Assembly: GCF_000758665.1 (NCBI RefSeq)
Contig: NZ_CP009285.1
Location: 2,790,001-2,854,000 of the forward strand
DNA: 64,000 bases
Direction of reading: 5' to 3'
Source of the DNA: Paenibacillus borealis
Lineage (GTDB): Bacteria; Bacillota; Bacilli; Paenibacillales; Paenibacillaceae
Shown here one piece after another: positions 1 to 7,268 of this stretch (the stretch's first letter is position 1; the number at the start of each line of letters is the position of its first letter). The notes under the pieces were generated by a model that saw only the letters and a program-made list of their open reading frames with translations, was not told the origin of the DNA and ran no database searches. A program made the translations under genes and the position numbers.

Positions 1-833
1 AGGAACACATGGTTATTCTTGACTGCCGGAAGTGCTCCCCAGATCGGGTCCGCCCGGAGTCCATTCAGCGTCTCCGAATCGGAGGTCAGAATAATATAAT
101 CTCCTGCATACTTGGGCAATACTTCCGCAGAGAATGAAGCCCAGCCGGGATCGGCCATTTCAGCAGCGATCTCCGCAGGAGGCTTGAAGCCGAATCCGTT
201 GTATATAGGCTGGCCGCCCTTGCCGAATGAGGTTCCGACAGCCATCAGGCTATTGTCGCTCGATTCAATAACGGAGAAGGTGCTGTCTGCAGGTATTACT
301 TGCAGCACTTTGTCTTTGGCACTTGCGATACGGGTGTCATAGTCGTCGAGCCAGGACTTGGCCTCCTTGTCCCGGCCAAGCAGATCACCGAAATAAGAGA
401 CCTCCTCATGTACAGTCTTCAAGGAAGCGTACGGTATAACGACAGTAGGCGCTATTTTCGACATCTGCTCATTCAGCTCGGGGTACATGTCGTCCATTAT
501 AATCAGGTCCGGTTCAAGCGCCAGAATTTTCTCTACGTTGCCGTTGCCTTCCCCTATGTTCTCAACATCTTTCAGATATTCCTGGAAATAAGGATTCTTA
601 ATATGGTGATCAGATGTTCCGATCGGCGTAATGCCCACCGCAATCAGACTGCCCAGATACTCGCCGGCAACAATCCGCTGCGGATGAAGGGGTACCTCCA
701 CCTCTCCATTAACGGTAGTAACGCTTTTGGTCTGCGGCTGCTCCTTCGCACCGTTTGTGCCGCAGGCGCTCAGCAACAGAATGAAGCTTAGCAGCAATAC
801 CGATGCCAGCGTAGGCCTTAAATGTTTGAACAT
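1..833 (-). CDS. iron-siderophore ABC transporter substrate-binding lipoprotein (internal start, partial)
   Basis: ATG at 833 has a GAGGGGG ribosome site about 8 bases upstream. The N-terminus has Lys/Arg, a hydrophobic core and lipobox LLSAC with Cys24. The mature part has motifs of the FecB/FepB periplasmic-binding fold: PQRIVAGEYLGSLIAVGI, then EKILALEPDLIIMDDMY and WASFSAEVLPKYAGDYIIL. It would capture a ferric siderophore outside the membrane and deliver it to a FecCD-type permease, which is not in the window. A Fur-like box lies 32 bases upstream, as expected for an iron-repressed gene. The C-terminus lies beyond base 1. The frame is shared with the upstream AraC domain, so this may be a second product of one long frame rather than a separate gene. 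Confidence 0.7.
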   Translation of the reverse strand, partial: MFKHLRPTLASVLLLSFILLLSACGTNGAKEQPQTKSVTTVNGEVEVPLHPQRIVAGEYLGSLIAVGITPIGTSDHHIKNPYFQEYLKDVENIGEGNGNVEKILALEPDLIIMDDMYPELNEQMSKIAPTVVIPYASLKTVHEEVSYFGDLLGRDKEAKSWLDDYDTRIASAKDKVLQVIPADSTFSVIESSDNSLMAVGTSFGKGGQPIYNGFGFKPPAEIAAEMADPGWASFSAEVLPKYAGDYIILTSDSETLNGLRADPIWGALPAVKNNHVF

Positions 834-1796
834 GAATAGATCCCCCTCGTCTATACGATCTAACTGATAATCGTTATCAATTATATTAGTATAGTTAAAT
901 GATTCAGGGGGGACAATGGAGGATTCCATGGTTATGACAGGACAATCTTCTGGTTTCTTCTTCCCGGCATGCAATTCTCTATAGCGTATCGGGGAAACGT
1001 CTTTGTATCTTTTGAACAGCCGGCCCAAATAGCTCGGATCCTGATAGCCGACGCCAGCAGCAATTTCCTTCAGTGTAGCATCCGTTTCAAGCAGCAGTAC
1101 CGCAACCTTATCGATGCGTACCTTGATTAAATAATCAATGGGACTTAGTCCGGTCCGGGTCTTGAAATAGGAAGATAAGTGGGGGATGCTGTAGTTCACG
1201 TTCTCCGCCAGTGATTCCAGGGTAATAGCCTGTGCGTAATGCTCCTGAATGATGGCGGCAACCTGGGCAGCCAGGTCCCGCCTAGCCGGACTTGCGGCAT
1301 GCGCCTGCAATTGATGAAGCAGTTCATATACGAATTGATATAGTAAAGTGCGGACGCGCAGATGTACAAGCGGCTTCTGTCTCCGCCATTCCTTGTACAT
1401 CTCGCTAATGATCTGATGCAGTGCTACCGGATGCTCCGGCGTAATACTGTACGTATGATCCACGGGGTTAGCCTGCCCGGATCGCCCGGCAAGCCCGGAG
1501 GGTAACGGAGAATTACGGTCCGTTTTATAATAAACGCTATAGTAATCCAAGCCTTCGCTGCCCGCAGCAATGCTCAGCACAGTGCCTTTGCCGGCATGAA
1601 TCACTGTAAAACGCTGCACGCGATGAATTTGCTGGTCCACTTCTGCTGTCGCATTGCCGCGGACCGACATGAGAAACAGGCTGGAAGGTGCCTTATAGGA
1701 GAGAAGGGATTCACCGGGTTTGGCCGTAACGCGGCGAATATCTATTATTTTGCAGCTCGCTTGATTCCATAGAGTAATCAGATCATTGATGTCCAT
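1..1796 (-). CDS. AraC regulator frame continuing in frame into a siderophore-binding lipoprotein (partial, 3' end outside window)
   Basis: The ATG at 1796 opens a frame with no stop down to base 1. Residues 1-90 look like a cupin-type AraC sensor. Residues about 185-295 carry the two AraC helix-turn-helix motifs, ending in GYQDPSYLGRLFKRYKD. About 25 further residues follow, then Met322 begins a complete lipoprotein signal sequence and an iron-siderophore binding protein. B. subtilis Btr (YbbB) is a known AraC-SBP fusion that senses bacillibactin, but its binding domain is cytoplasmic. Here a signal peptide with a lipobox sits between the two halves. The product could be a membrane-tethered regulator, or the AraC stop codon could have been lost while the binding protein is made separately from its own start at 833. 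I checked the junction codon by codon. The frame is certain; the biology is open. Confidence 0.75.
   Translation of the reverse strand, partial: MDINDLITLWNQASCKIIDIRRVTAKPGESLLSYKAPSSLFLMSVRGNATAEVDQQIHRVQRFTVIHAGKGTVLSIAAGSEGLDYYSVYYKTDRNSPLPSGLAGRSGQANPVDHTYSITPEHPVALHQIISEMYKEWRRQKPLVHLRVRTLLYQFVYELLHQLQAHAASPARRDLAAQVAAIIQEHYAQAITLESLAENVNYSIPHLSSYFKTRTGLSPIDYLIKVRIDKVAVLLLETDATLKEIAAGVGYQDPSYLGRLFKRYKDVSPIRYRELHAGKKKPEDCPVITMESSIVPPESFNYTNIIDNDYQLDRIDEGDLFMFKHLRPTLASVLLLSFILLLSACGTNGAKEQPQTKSVTTVNGEVEVPLHPQRIVAGEYLGSLIAVGITPIGTSDHHIKNPYFQEYLKDVENIGEGNGNVEKILALEPDLIIMDDMYPELNEQMSKIAPTVVIPYASLKTVHEEVSYFGDLLGRDKEAKSWLDDYDTRIASAKDKVLQVIPADSTFSVIESSDNSLMAVGTSFGKGGQPIYNGFGFKPPAEIAAEMADPGWASFSAEVLPKYAGDYIILTSDSETLNGLRADPIWGALPAVKNNHVF
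865..879. promoter_or_regulatory. Fur-like box
   Basis: TGATAATCGTTATCA is a 7-1-7 inverted repeat with one mismatch. It matches the Gram-positive Fur box core TGATAAT-N-ATTATCA at 14 of 15 positions. It lies 32 bases upstream of the lipoprotein start at 833 and inside the reading frame that links the AraC domain to the lipoprotein. Iron repression is inferred. Confidence 0.7.
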
Positions 1797-1992
1797 ACCG
1801 TAGCTTCGGCTTCCCCCTTGCCCTTAAGGGCTTTTGAGAGTAAGCATAACATCTTCAGAGAGGTCCCAGGGGAGAAATATGATTCCCGCAACGCCAAACG
1901 AGCCTTGGAATTGATTCCAGAGGCCCGTTTATCTGACGTTTCTTATTTAATTGAATGATCCGGTGGAATCGATCCCGCAGGCGGTTTGCTGC

Positions 1993-3684
1993 TTACAGCG
2001 CCTTATCGTCAATGCTGTTCAGCCAGCCCTCGATGTCGCCGATTACGGAGCTGACGCAGCCGTCCTCGAATGGTGAGATCAATCCGGCAAGCTCTACAAG
2101 CTTGGTGAAGGACTGGCTTCCTCCAGCCTGGCAGAGGCGCAGATAATCCGACCATGCGGATTTGAAATCCTCGTTCGAGCGTTTCCAGAACTGGAAGGCG
2201 CAGAGCTGGGCCAGTGTATAGTCAATATAGTAGAACGGAGAACGGTAGATATGCGCCTGCTTCTGCCAGAAGCCGCCCTGCTCCAGATAGACGTTGCCGT
2301 CATAATCGCGGTGGGGCAGATATTTCTGCTCAATTTCCCGCCAGGCCTGTTTACGTTCAGCCGGAGTTGCCTCCGGGTGTTCATAGACAAAATGCTGGAA
2401 CTCATCGACCGACACTCCATAAGGAATAAACAGCAGGCTGTCTGCCAGGTGATTGAAGCGGTATTTGTCCGCATCCTGCTCGAAGAACTGGTCCATCCAC
2501 GGCCAGGCGAAGAATTCCATGCTCATTGAATGGATTTCGGCGGCTTCAAAGGTCGGGAAAGCATATTCCGGAACACCGGAGTTACGGCTGGAATACACCT
2601 GGAAGGCGTGTCCGACTTCATGGGTCAGCACATCAATATCCGCTGAGGTTCCGTTGAAGTTGGAGAAAATAAACGGTGCCTGATAGTCACTGAAGTAGGT
2701 GCAGTATCCGCCGAATTGCTTGCCCTTCTTGCTGACCAGATCCATCAGCCCGTTGTTCAGCATGAAGCTGAAGAACTCGTCGGTTTCCGGTGACAGCTCC
2801 TTGTACATCTTCGCCCCGTTAGCCACGATCCAGTCAGGATCACCCTTGGGAGCAGCATTCCCGGAATTGAAGCTAATGCCCTCATCATAAAATTTCAATT
2901 CATCCAGACCAAGACGCTCCTTCTGGCGCTGCTTCAGCTTCGTCGCAACAGGGACGATATTCTCCAGCACCTGCTTGCGGAAATTAGCGACCATTCCGGC
3001 ATTGTAATCGGTACGCATCATCCGGTCATACCCCAGCTCCACGAAGCAGCTGTATCCAAGCTTGGCAGCTATATTGGCCCGGACCTTAACGAGCTCATCA
3101 TAAATCCGGTCAAGCTCCGGTTCATGCTCTGACATGAAGGCATATCTGGCTTCAAAAGCTCCCTTACGCACATTACGGTCCGTCGATGAATCATAAGGGA
3201 TCAGCTGGGCCAGGGTACGCTCTTCGCCGTCGAACTTAATTTTGGCAGAGGCGATCAGCTGGGCGTATTCAGAGGATAGCTTGTTCTCAAGCTGCAGGTC
3301 TCCAATCACTTCAGGGCTGAAGGTGCGCAGTGAAATTTCGGCCAAGCTTAGCAGCTGTGTTCCCCATTCCTGCTCAAATTCGGCTCTGTACCTGGAATTC
3401 ACAAGGGCTCTGTAATAATCCGTTATGTACTCCTGGACTACCGGACCGGTCTCATCCATGAAGTCCTGTTCAGCCTTGTAGAACTCATCCTCAGTATTAA
3501 TTGAATGGCGGACGCTGACAATTGTCTCCATCGTTCCAAAGTTGCTGCGGAGCTCATTCATCGCTGCCACTGCAGCCTTCTGCTCCTCCAGATTGCCGGT
3601 CTCCAGGCCTTTCAGTAAATTTGTGAAGTCTACCTTAAATTGCTCGACATCCGGACGTTCATAACGGTACTCCGAAAATTTCAT
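1993..3684 (-). CDS. M3 family oligoendopeptidase (thimet/PepF-like)
   Basis: A 563-residue protein of the usual length for bacterial M3 oligopeptidases. The zinc motif HEVGH starts at residue 355. A downstream Glu in FEAAEIHSMS is the likely third zinc ligand, and GFWQKQAHIYRSPFYYIDY resembles the substrate-closing segment of the family. There is no signal peptide, so it should act in the cytoplasm, trimming short peptides. It stands alone, with the AraC gene ahead on the same strand and the tnpB element behind. A purine-rich AAAGGGTG lies about 13 bases upstream of the ATG. The exact subfamily cannot be settled here. Confidence 0.93.
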   Translation of the reverse strand: MKFSEYRYERPDVEQFKVDFTNLLKGLETGNLEEQKAAVAAMNELRSNFGTMETIVSVRHSINTEDEFYKAEQDFMDETGPVVQEYITDYYRALVNSRYRAEFEQEWGTQLLSLAEISLRTFSPEVIGDLQLENKLSSEYAQLIASAKIKFDGEERTLAQLIPYDSSTDRNVRKGAFEARYAFMSEHEPELDRIYDELVKVRANIAAKLGYSCFVELGYDRMMRTDYNAGMVANFRKQVLENIVPVATKLKQRQKERLGLDELKFYDEGISFNSGNAAPKGDPDWIVANGAKMYKELSPETDEFFSFMLNNGLMDLVSKKGKQFGGYCTYFSDYQAPFIFSNFNGTSADIDVLTHEVGHAFQVYSSRNSGVPEYAFPTFEAAEIHSMSMEFFAWPWMDQFFEQDADKYRFNHLADSLLFIPYGVSVDEFQHFVYEHPEATPAERKQAWREIEQKYLPHRDYDGNVYLEQGGFWQKQAHIYRSPFYYIDYTLAQLCAFQFWKRSNEDFKSAWSDYLRLCQAGGSQSFTKLVELAGLISPFEDGCVSSVIGDIEGWLNSIDDKAL

Positions 3685-3983
3685 TGGATTATCAGCACCC
3701 TTTCTTTACCATATAAACCCCATTATATATTCGGCTCTGGCAAAAAACCAATCTTTGGACAGTAAAGTTTAATTATATTTAATATTCAAGGAGAAAGGGC
3801 GGCGGATTTTCCACATTGTTGCGGATAGTATTATTCTAACATTTTAGGTAGCAGAATTACCTGACTTCTAAAATGGCGGGACGAATGACTACGGTCTTTC
3901 TTTGTATATGGAAAAAAGTTGCCTATCATAAGAACGTATGTGCTATAATTGTTTTGTGAATGTTTGGAAATGGGGTGCATCGT

Positions 3984-5063
3984 TTGCTTATCTATAGAGC
4001 GTATACATACCGTATCTATCCTAACCGTGAGCAGCAACACTATTTGGCTAACGTATTCGGGGCCGTCCGTTTTATCTACAATAAAATGTTATCGGATAAG
4101 ATCAAACATTACCACATCACAGCGACGATGCCCCATACAACACCTGCGGGTTACAAGAAAGAATTCCCGTGGCTCCGAGAAATCGACAGCCTCGCCCTGG
4201 CCAATGTCCAGCTCCATCTGGACCAAGCGTACAAACAATTTTTTCAGAAGAAGACTATGGGCTTCCCCCGATTCAAAAGCAAGAAAACACATACAGACCG
4301 CTTTACAACAAACAATCAAAAAGGAACGATTGGAATTGAAGGCGGTATGCTTAAAATCCCAAAGCTAAAGAGCAGAATCCGAATCCGGATGCACCGCCCT
4401 TTCTCAGGACGGGTCAAATCCTGTACTATCTCTAAAACACCATCCGGCAAATACTTTGCGTCCATCCGAGTTGAAACAGAAAGCACGCCATTGCCTATAG
4501 CAGCCCAGAAAATTGGCGTCGATTTAGGACTGAAAAGCTTTGCGGTGACCTCAGAGGGTGAAGTGATTGCGAATCCGAAACATCTGCGGAAATCGGAACA
4601 ACGATTAATAATGCTGCAAAAAAGCGTATCCCGAAAGAAAAAAGGAAGCCACAACCGAACCAAGGCCAAACTCCGAATGGCGAAGCTGCATGAAAAAATA
4701 GCAAACCAGCGGAAAGACTTCTTGCACAAAACGTCCACCCGAATGATCCACGAAAACCAAGTGATCGTGATGGAGGACTTGCGTGTAAAGAACATGCTGC
4801 AGAATCATAAGTTAGCGAAGGCCATATCCGAAGTCTCCTGGAGATTATTCCGAGAACTGCTGACCTACAAAGCGAAATGGTATGATCGGCAGTTGATCAT
4901 TGCCCCTCCAAACTATGCAAGCAGTCAACTCTGTTCCTATTGTGGCTACAAAAACGCAGAAGTCAAGAATCTGGCTGTACGGGAATGGTCTTGTCCAGAG
5001 TGCCATACGGAGCACGATCGAGATCGGAATGCGGCTGCCAATCTTCTGAAACTAGCCATGTAA
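3984..5063 (+). CDS. tnpB: TnpB, RNA-guided nuclease of the IS200/IS605 superfamily
   Basis: About 360 residues, full length. The N-terminal RAYTYRIYPN and FIYNKML motifs are typical OrfB/TnpB. The RuvC-like active site appears intact: Asp180 in GVDLGLKSF, Glu264 in VMEDLRV, and the DRDRNAAAN box at 345-353. A four-cysteine zinc finger (CSYCGY ... CPEC) precedes the last box. I chose the TTG at 3984 because GGGG lies about 6 bases upstream. An ATG at 3960 is in frame but has no ribosome site. TnpB proteins use an RNA from the element's right end to cut DNA and help retain the element. With no lesions visible, this copy could be active. Confidence 0.92.
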   Translation: MLIYRAYTYRIYPNREQQHYLANVFGAVRFIYNKMLSDKIKHYHITATMPHTTPAGYKKEFPWLREIDSLALANVQLHLDQAYKQFFQKKTMGFPRFKSKKTHTDRFTTNNQKGTIGIEGGMLKIPKLKSRIRIRMHRPFSGRVKSCTISKTPSGKYFASIRVETESTPLPIAAQKIGVDLGLKSFAVTSEGEVIANPKHLRKSEQRLIMLQKSVSRKKKGSHNRTKAKLRMAKLHEKIANQRKDFLHKTSTRMIHENQVIVMEDLRVKNMLQNHKLAKAISEVSWRLFRELLTYKAKWYDRQLIIAPPNYASSQLCSYCGYKNAEVKNLAVREWSCPECHTEHDRDRNAAANLLKLAM

Positions 5064-5155
5064 ATGGCACAATGGGCTAGGAACGAGCCAGTAAACTTGG
5101 AGCGTTAGCTCTATTGACCAAGAAGCACCCACCTCATAGGTGGTGTGTAGTTCAC
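4990..5155 (+). ncRNA. putative omega (reRNA) guide scaffold overlapping the tnpB 3' end
   Basis: In characterised TnpB elements the guide RNA covers the tnpB 3' end and the right end, and its guide segment is the flanking DNA. Here the 92 bases after the tnpB stop hold a GGCTAGGAACGAGCC hairpin, a GGAGCGTTAGCTC segment and the right-end CCACCT/AGGTGG hairpin. The predicted guide would begin at 5156. The position follows family knowledge; no promoter was identified and the 5' end is a guess. Confidence 0.4.
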
Positions 5156-5169
5156 GGAGCGGGCCAGAG

Positions 5170-5333
5170 ATGAAATGTGTAAATGCAGCAGCGTTATTGC
5201 CAGACCACCTGCTGAAGGAGATTCAGCAATATATTCACGGAGAAGCCTTGTATATCCCCAGTTGTGTGAGCAATATGGATTATCCATAGACAGCATCCGT
5301 AAAATTGTATATTCCAAGAACCCGCAGAGCTGA
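5170..5333 (+). pseudogene. remnant of a CD3324-family small HTH regulator
   Basis: Frame one from ATG 5170 reads MKCVNAAALLPDHLLKEI and continues to GEALYIPS, then stops. Another frame then reads CEQYGLSIDSIRKIVYSKN. As recalled, both halves match the two ends of the roughly 85-90 residue CD3324/Mor-like family. The middle (a KKWG...SG...R-type linker, about 30-35 codons) is missing and the frame is shifted. A GGAG ribosome site lies 9 bases upstream, directly after the IS right end, so the element sits in this gene's 5' region. Family assignment is from memory of its consensus. Confidence 0.6.
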
Positions 5334-5346
5334 TCTGCGGGTTGTT
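5319..5346 (+). terminator. hairpin after the regulator remnant
   Basis: AACCCGCAGA and TCTGCGGGTT form a perfect 10-bp stem with a 5-base loop. Only a weak T-rich stretch follows, so termination is probable rather than certain. Confidence 0.5.
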
Positions 5347-5365
5347 TACATTATAGATTATAGTG

Positions 5366-5396
5366 TTGACTCTCCCCTTGGGGGAGGCTTTAGACT
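5366..5396 (+). promoter_or_regulatory. MerR-type promoter and operator
   Basis: A -35 box TTGACT (5366-5371) and a -10 box TAGACT (5391-5396) are separated by 19 bp, the long spacer typical of promoters activated by MerR proteins. The spacer contains the dyad CTCCCC-N3-GGGGAG (5372-5386). It drives the MerR/TipAS gene just downstream, so autoregulation is inferred. Confidence 0.75.
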
Positions 5397-5421
5397 GAAT
5401 TCGGAAAGGAGCGTGAGGAGG

Positions 5422-6171
5422 GTGCTATACACCGTCAAGGAAGTAGCGGCGATGTCCAAGGTGACCGTCAAGCTGCTGCATCACTACCACAGCATCGGTC
5501 TGCTTATGCCGTCTGAAATCAGCAGTGCCGGCTATCGTCTGTACGGAACCGGTGAACTCGAACGCCTGCAGCAAATTCTGCTGTACAGGGAACTGGATTT
5601 CACGCTGGAGCAGATAAAACAGCTGCTTCAGGACCATCCGGACCGCTCGTCCATTCTGGCAGAGCAGGAAGAGCTGCTTCACCAGCGGAAGGAGCGGCTG
5701 GAGCGGATTATCGAAACGCTGCGCAAGACCCAAAATAGCAGGGAAAGAGGAGAGCAGATGGAGGATAAGGAGTTATTTACAGGTTTTGAGCGTGAAGAGG
5801 AGTGGAGGGAAGCCTTGCAGGAGCAGCATGAGTATCTGAAGGAGACTTATGATTATGATCTGCTGGATGCTGCTCCTGTCCAGCCGCAGCGCATGAATGA
5901 GCTGGCCATTGAGGCCGCCGCATTTATGACAGCCATGGCAGATGCCCTGCGGGCTGGCCGGAAGCATAATGATGAGGCGATTGCGGAGCTGATAGGGAAA
6001 CATCTGGAGTTCCTGAAGGAGCATGGGCACCTGATATCGGCTGAGGATTTTGCAGCGCAGAACCGTTTTTTCCTGAGTGATGATTTCCATCTCCGCATGC
6101 TGGAAGGGCAGCAGACCGGACTGGCTTATTATTTGTCTGCGTCTGCGGACGCTTTTGCAGCCCGGGCTTAA
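5422..6171 (+). CDS. MerR family regulator with TipAS-like antibiotic-binding domain
   Basis: About 249 residues. The first 70 are a MerR winged helix (YTVKEVAAMSKVTVKLLHHY). A coiled-coil dimer helix runs to about residue 110, and a C-terminal TipAS-type helical domain follows. TipA/Mta-type proteins bind thiopeptides or other lipophilic drugs and switch on efflux or sequestration genes. The GTG at 5422 was chosen because GGAAAGGAG lies about 10 bases upstream; another GTG at 5413 is too close to it. The gene is autoregulated by the operator upstream and ends at a strong terminator shared with the convergent AraC gene. No efflux gene is adjacent, so the target regulon is unknown. Confidence 0.9.
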   Translation: MLYTVKEVAAMSKVTVKLLHHYHSIGLLMPSEISSAGYRLYGTGELERLQQILLYRELDFTLEQIKQLLQDHPDRSSILAEQEELLHQRKERLERIIETLRKTQNSRERGEQMEDKELFTGFEREEEWREALQEQHEYLKETYDYDLLDAAPVQPQRMNELAIEAAAFMTAMADALRAGRKHNDEAIAELIGKHLEFLKEHGHLISAEDFAAQNRFFLSDDFHLRMLEGQQTGLAYYLSASADAFAARA

Positions 6172-6218
6172 ACGTAGGATCACACCTGATAAGCAAAGAA
6201 ATGCATAATTGTAAAAAG

Positions 6219-6251
6219 ACCGCTGGACAGCTCGTGTCCGGCGGTTTTTTT
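6219..6251. terminator. rho-independent terminator between convergent genes
   Basis: An 11-bp stem ACCGCTGGACA / TGTCCGGCGGT with one G-T pair has a 5-base loop. It is followed by seven T on the + strand and preceded by AAAAAG, so it can work both ways. Confidence 0.9.
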
Positions 6252-6257
6252 GGTAAG

Positions 6258-7148
6258 TCATAACACCGAAACCGGAAAATACAAATCACATTCACAGTAC
6301 TGCTTGCTGCACTTGGCATAATTAACCCATTCAAAGCTGAAGTGTTCAGGGAGGTCAATCTGGGCTGCGGGCATCCAGGTCCCGAAGATATATTTCCAGA
6401 CCTCCTGCAGAGTCAACGCCGAGAGCTCCTCAGGACGATGAAGGCCGATATAGGTGAATACACCGTATTTATGTGCCTGGACATGCCGGACCTGCATATC
6501 CGGAGGGATAATGCTGCTGGTGCTGATTTGCAGGGAGGGCTGGTATAAGGTTGAACCTTCATACGGCTCCGGAACTGAGGTGAAGCCGATATAGACATCC
6601 TTGTGAACCGGATTCTCAATTCTCAGGCGGTCATGGTAAAAGAAATGCACAGCCCGCTCTGTAGCTTCCAGAGAGCTGGCATTCTCCCTGTCGTTAATTC
6701 TCATTTGATGTCCGGCAATGGAGAAGGCCGGCAGGACGCTCATGGAGCGGAAGTATACCAGTCCTTCCGCTGCACGGCCGAGTAAGCCCGTGTTGAAGCG
6801 GTCCATAATATTCAGCGGAACGGGATTTCTGCGCCACTTGGCTGGTGTGGTCTGGTATTCATCCTTGAAGACCCGGTTATAGGCCCGTTCAGAGCCGAAG
6901 GAGTATTTCGCAGAGATGAAATCAATGCTGTTCTGGTGGTGAAGCAGGTCGCCAAGGGAGAGCGCAATCCGTCTTCTGCGGACATACTCCATGAGCCCGG
7001 TATTCGTGGCTCCCTTCCAGATGCGCAGCAGGTGGAATTTGGAGATATTCACCCTGGCCGCGATATCATCCAAGCACAGCGGCTCCAGCAGATGTTCTTC
7101 CATATAAGCAGTTGTTGTATTCAGTGTTTCCAGCAAATAATGATCCAT
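6258..7148 (-). CDS. AraC family regulator with GyrI-like effector-binding domain
   Basis: A 296-residue protein. The DNA-binding AraC domain is at the N-terminus (residues 8-108, with LCLDDIAARVNISKFHLLRIWKG...). It is followed by a GyrI/AraC_E_bind-type effector domain (about 130-295, ending in the aromatic FSFEWVNYAKC...CECDLYFPV). This Rob/SoxS-like order is used by regulators that sense small amphipathic molecules. The ATG at 7148 has ATAGGAACC upstream. It is convergent with the MerR/TipAS gene and divergent from the nucleotidyltransferase-UvrA operon; both contexts suggest a response to toxic compounds, but that is inference. Confidence 0.9.
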   Translation of the reverse strand: MDHYLLETLNTTTAYMEEHLLEPLCLDDIAARVNISKFHLLRIWKGATNTGLMEYVRRRRIALSLGDLLHHQNSIDFISAKYSFGSERAYNRVFKDEYQTTPAKWRRNPVPLNIMDRFNTGLLGRAAEGLVYFRSMSVLPAFSIAGHQMRINDRENASSLEATERAVHFFYHDRLRIENPVHKDVYIGFTSVPEPYEGSTLYQPSLQISTSSIIPPDMQVRHVQAHKYGVFTYIGLHRPEELSALTLQEVWKYIFGTWMPAAQIDLPEHFSFEWVNYAKCSKQYCECDLYFPVSVL

Positions 7149-7268
7149 CGCAGGTTCCTATCACAGCAATTTTTGTCCTGTTTTACCAGGAAGCACACAG
7201 TATAATTTTACCACAGGGACCAGGATAGGCATAATCATCTTTACTCGGAAATAGAAAGGTGGAGGTCA

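Larger units (their letters stand above)
3841..5155 (+). mobile_element. IS200/IS605-type element carrying only tnpB
   Basis: A single tnpB gene is flanked by short hairpins rather than terminal inverted repeats, as in the IS605 superfamily. At the left, AGGTA-N7-TACCT (3846-3862) sits inside ATTTTAG...CTAAAAT. At the right, CCACCT-CAT-AGGTGG (5129-5143) is followed by GTGTAGTTCAC, a typical IS605-type right end finishing at 5155. No tnpA is present, so it cannot move by itself (IS1341-like). The left boundary is approximate. It abuts the ribosome site of a broken small gene. Confidence 0.75.

Noticed and set aside
300..791. 163-residue + frame opposite the siderophore-binding protein
   Set aside because: Antisense shadow of the lipoprotein frame, which has a lipobox and family motifs.
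4316..4795. 159-residue frame antisense to tnpB
   Set aside because: Shadow of tnpB, which has intact catalytic motifs in the other direction.
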